Source of the DNA: Pseudomonas cyclaminis
GTDB taxonomy: Bacteria > Pseudomonadota > Gammaproteobacteria > Pseudomonadales > Pseudomonadaceae
Direction of reading: 5' to 3'
NCBI RefSeq assembly: GCF_015163715.1
Contig: NZ_JADDUM010000023.1
Location: forward strand, 1 to 34,740
DNA length: 34,740 nt
Under the pieces are notes generated by a model. It ran no database searches, was not told where the DNA came from, and was given only the letters and a program-made list of their open reading frames with translations. Both the position numbers and the translations under genes were made by a program. Below are positions 34,667 to 34,740 of this stretch, in pieces. Within the stretch, counting starts at the first letter, position 1. The number at the start of each line of letters is the position of its first letter.

Positions 34667-34740
34667 ATGTGGGAGGGGGCTTGCCCCCGATAGCGGTGGA
34701 TCAGTCAGCTTATTCAGTGACTGACACTCTGCAATCGGGG
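34667..34740. repeat. REP doublet cut by the window end
   Basis: TGTGGGAGGGGGCTTGCCCC (then CGATAGCGGTG) starts at 34668, and the opposed copy begins with CACTC...ATCGGGG at 34733, where the window ends. It is the same REP group as at 30837-30928, with identical TCAG/CTGA inner arms. Confidence 0.85.

Overview
The window is a high-GC gammaproteobacterial chromosome segment, almost certainly a fluorescent pseudomonad of the P. fluorescens group. The gene content and order match Pseudomonas. The intergenic REP doublets carry the core GTGGGAGGGGGCTTGCCCCCGA, which I know from P. fluorescens SBW25-like genomes. No rRNA, tRNA, IS element, prophage or CRISPR array is visible. From memory, the order follows PAO1 loci around PA3701 down to PA3673 (prfB to plsB) and then joins a PA1159-PA1163-like block (cold-shock gene to ndvB); the junction is near 27.9-28.1 kb.

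Layout. 1-250: a degenerate dispersed-repeat-like stretch. 252-2930: prfB, with its +1 programmed frameshift, and lysS. 3037-6874: TetR regulator, lipoprotein, QEGLA-family metallopeptidase-like protein, alpha/beta-hydrolase lipoprotein and a small membrane protein, all co-directional. 6908-7332: a compact accessory cassette with a hrp-box-like promoter, a Gly-rich 100-aa ORF and a terminator. 7346-9228 (minus): LptF-like OmpA lipoprotein, DUF4398-type lipoprotein and a small conserved protein. 9412-16627: ppc, adk, tsaB (frameshifted), a small conserved protein, DUF72, an ICL/PEP-mutase family enzyme and an extensin-like protein. 16631-18130: a protein with a duplicated 46-residue unit, and the divergent rsmJ. 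18134-23033: mexL-like repressor divergent from a mexJK-like RND efflux operon (mexJ frameshifted). 23062-23464: a second compact cassette with a hrp-box-like promoter, a His-rich 70-aa ORF and a terminator. 23581-24174: LysE-family exporter. 24239-27913 (minus): plsB, YbaY-like lipoprotein and DUF4197 protein. 28098: cold-shock gene. 28383-33613 (minus): ndvB (frameshifted), dapE, rlmA and a small conserved gene. 33832-34641: tcdA, followed by a REP doublet cut by the window end.

The most interesting signal is the pair of accessory cassettes. Each sits between core genes, is less GC-rich than its neighbours and has its own strong terminator. Each starts with GGAACC, exactly 15 nt, then CCACNNA, the consensus recognised by the type III secretion ECF sigma factor HrpL (RspL in P. 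fluorescens). Both ORFs have N-termini compatible with type III secretion. I infer two undescribed members of a HrpL/RspL regulon: a harpin-like Gly-rich protein and a His-rich microprotein. No secretion machinery lies in the window, so this rests on promoter and sequence features only.

Three otherwise well-conserved genes (tsaB, mexJ, ndvB) each carry one apparent indel, and tsaB is normally essential. Uncorrected sequencing or assembly errors are more likely than three real pseudogenes. These three are typed as pseudogenes only because the given sequence does not encode them in one frame.
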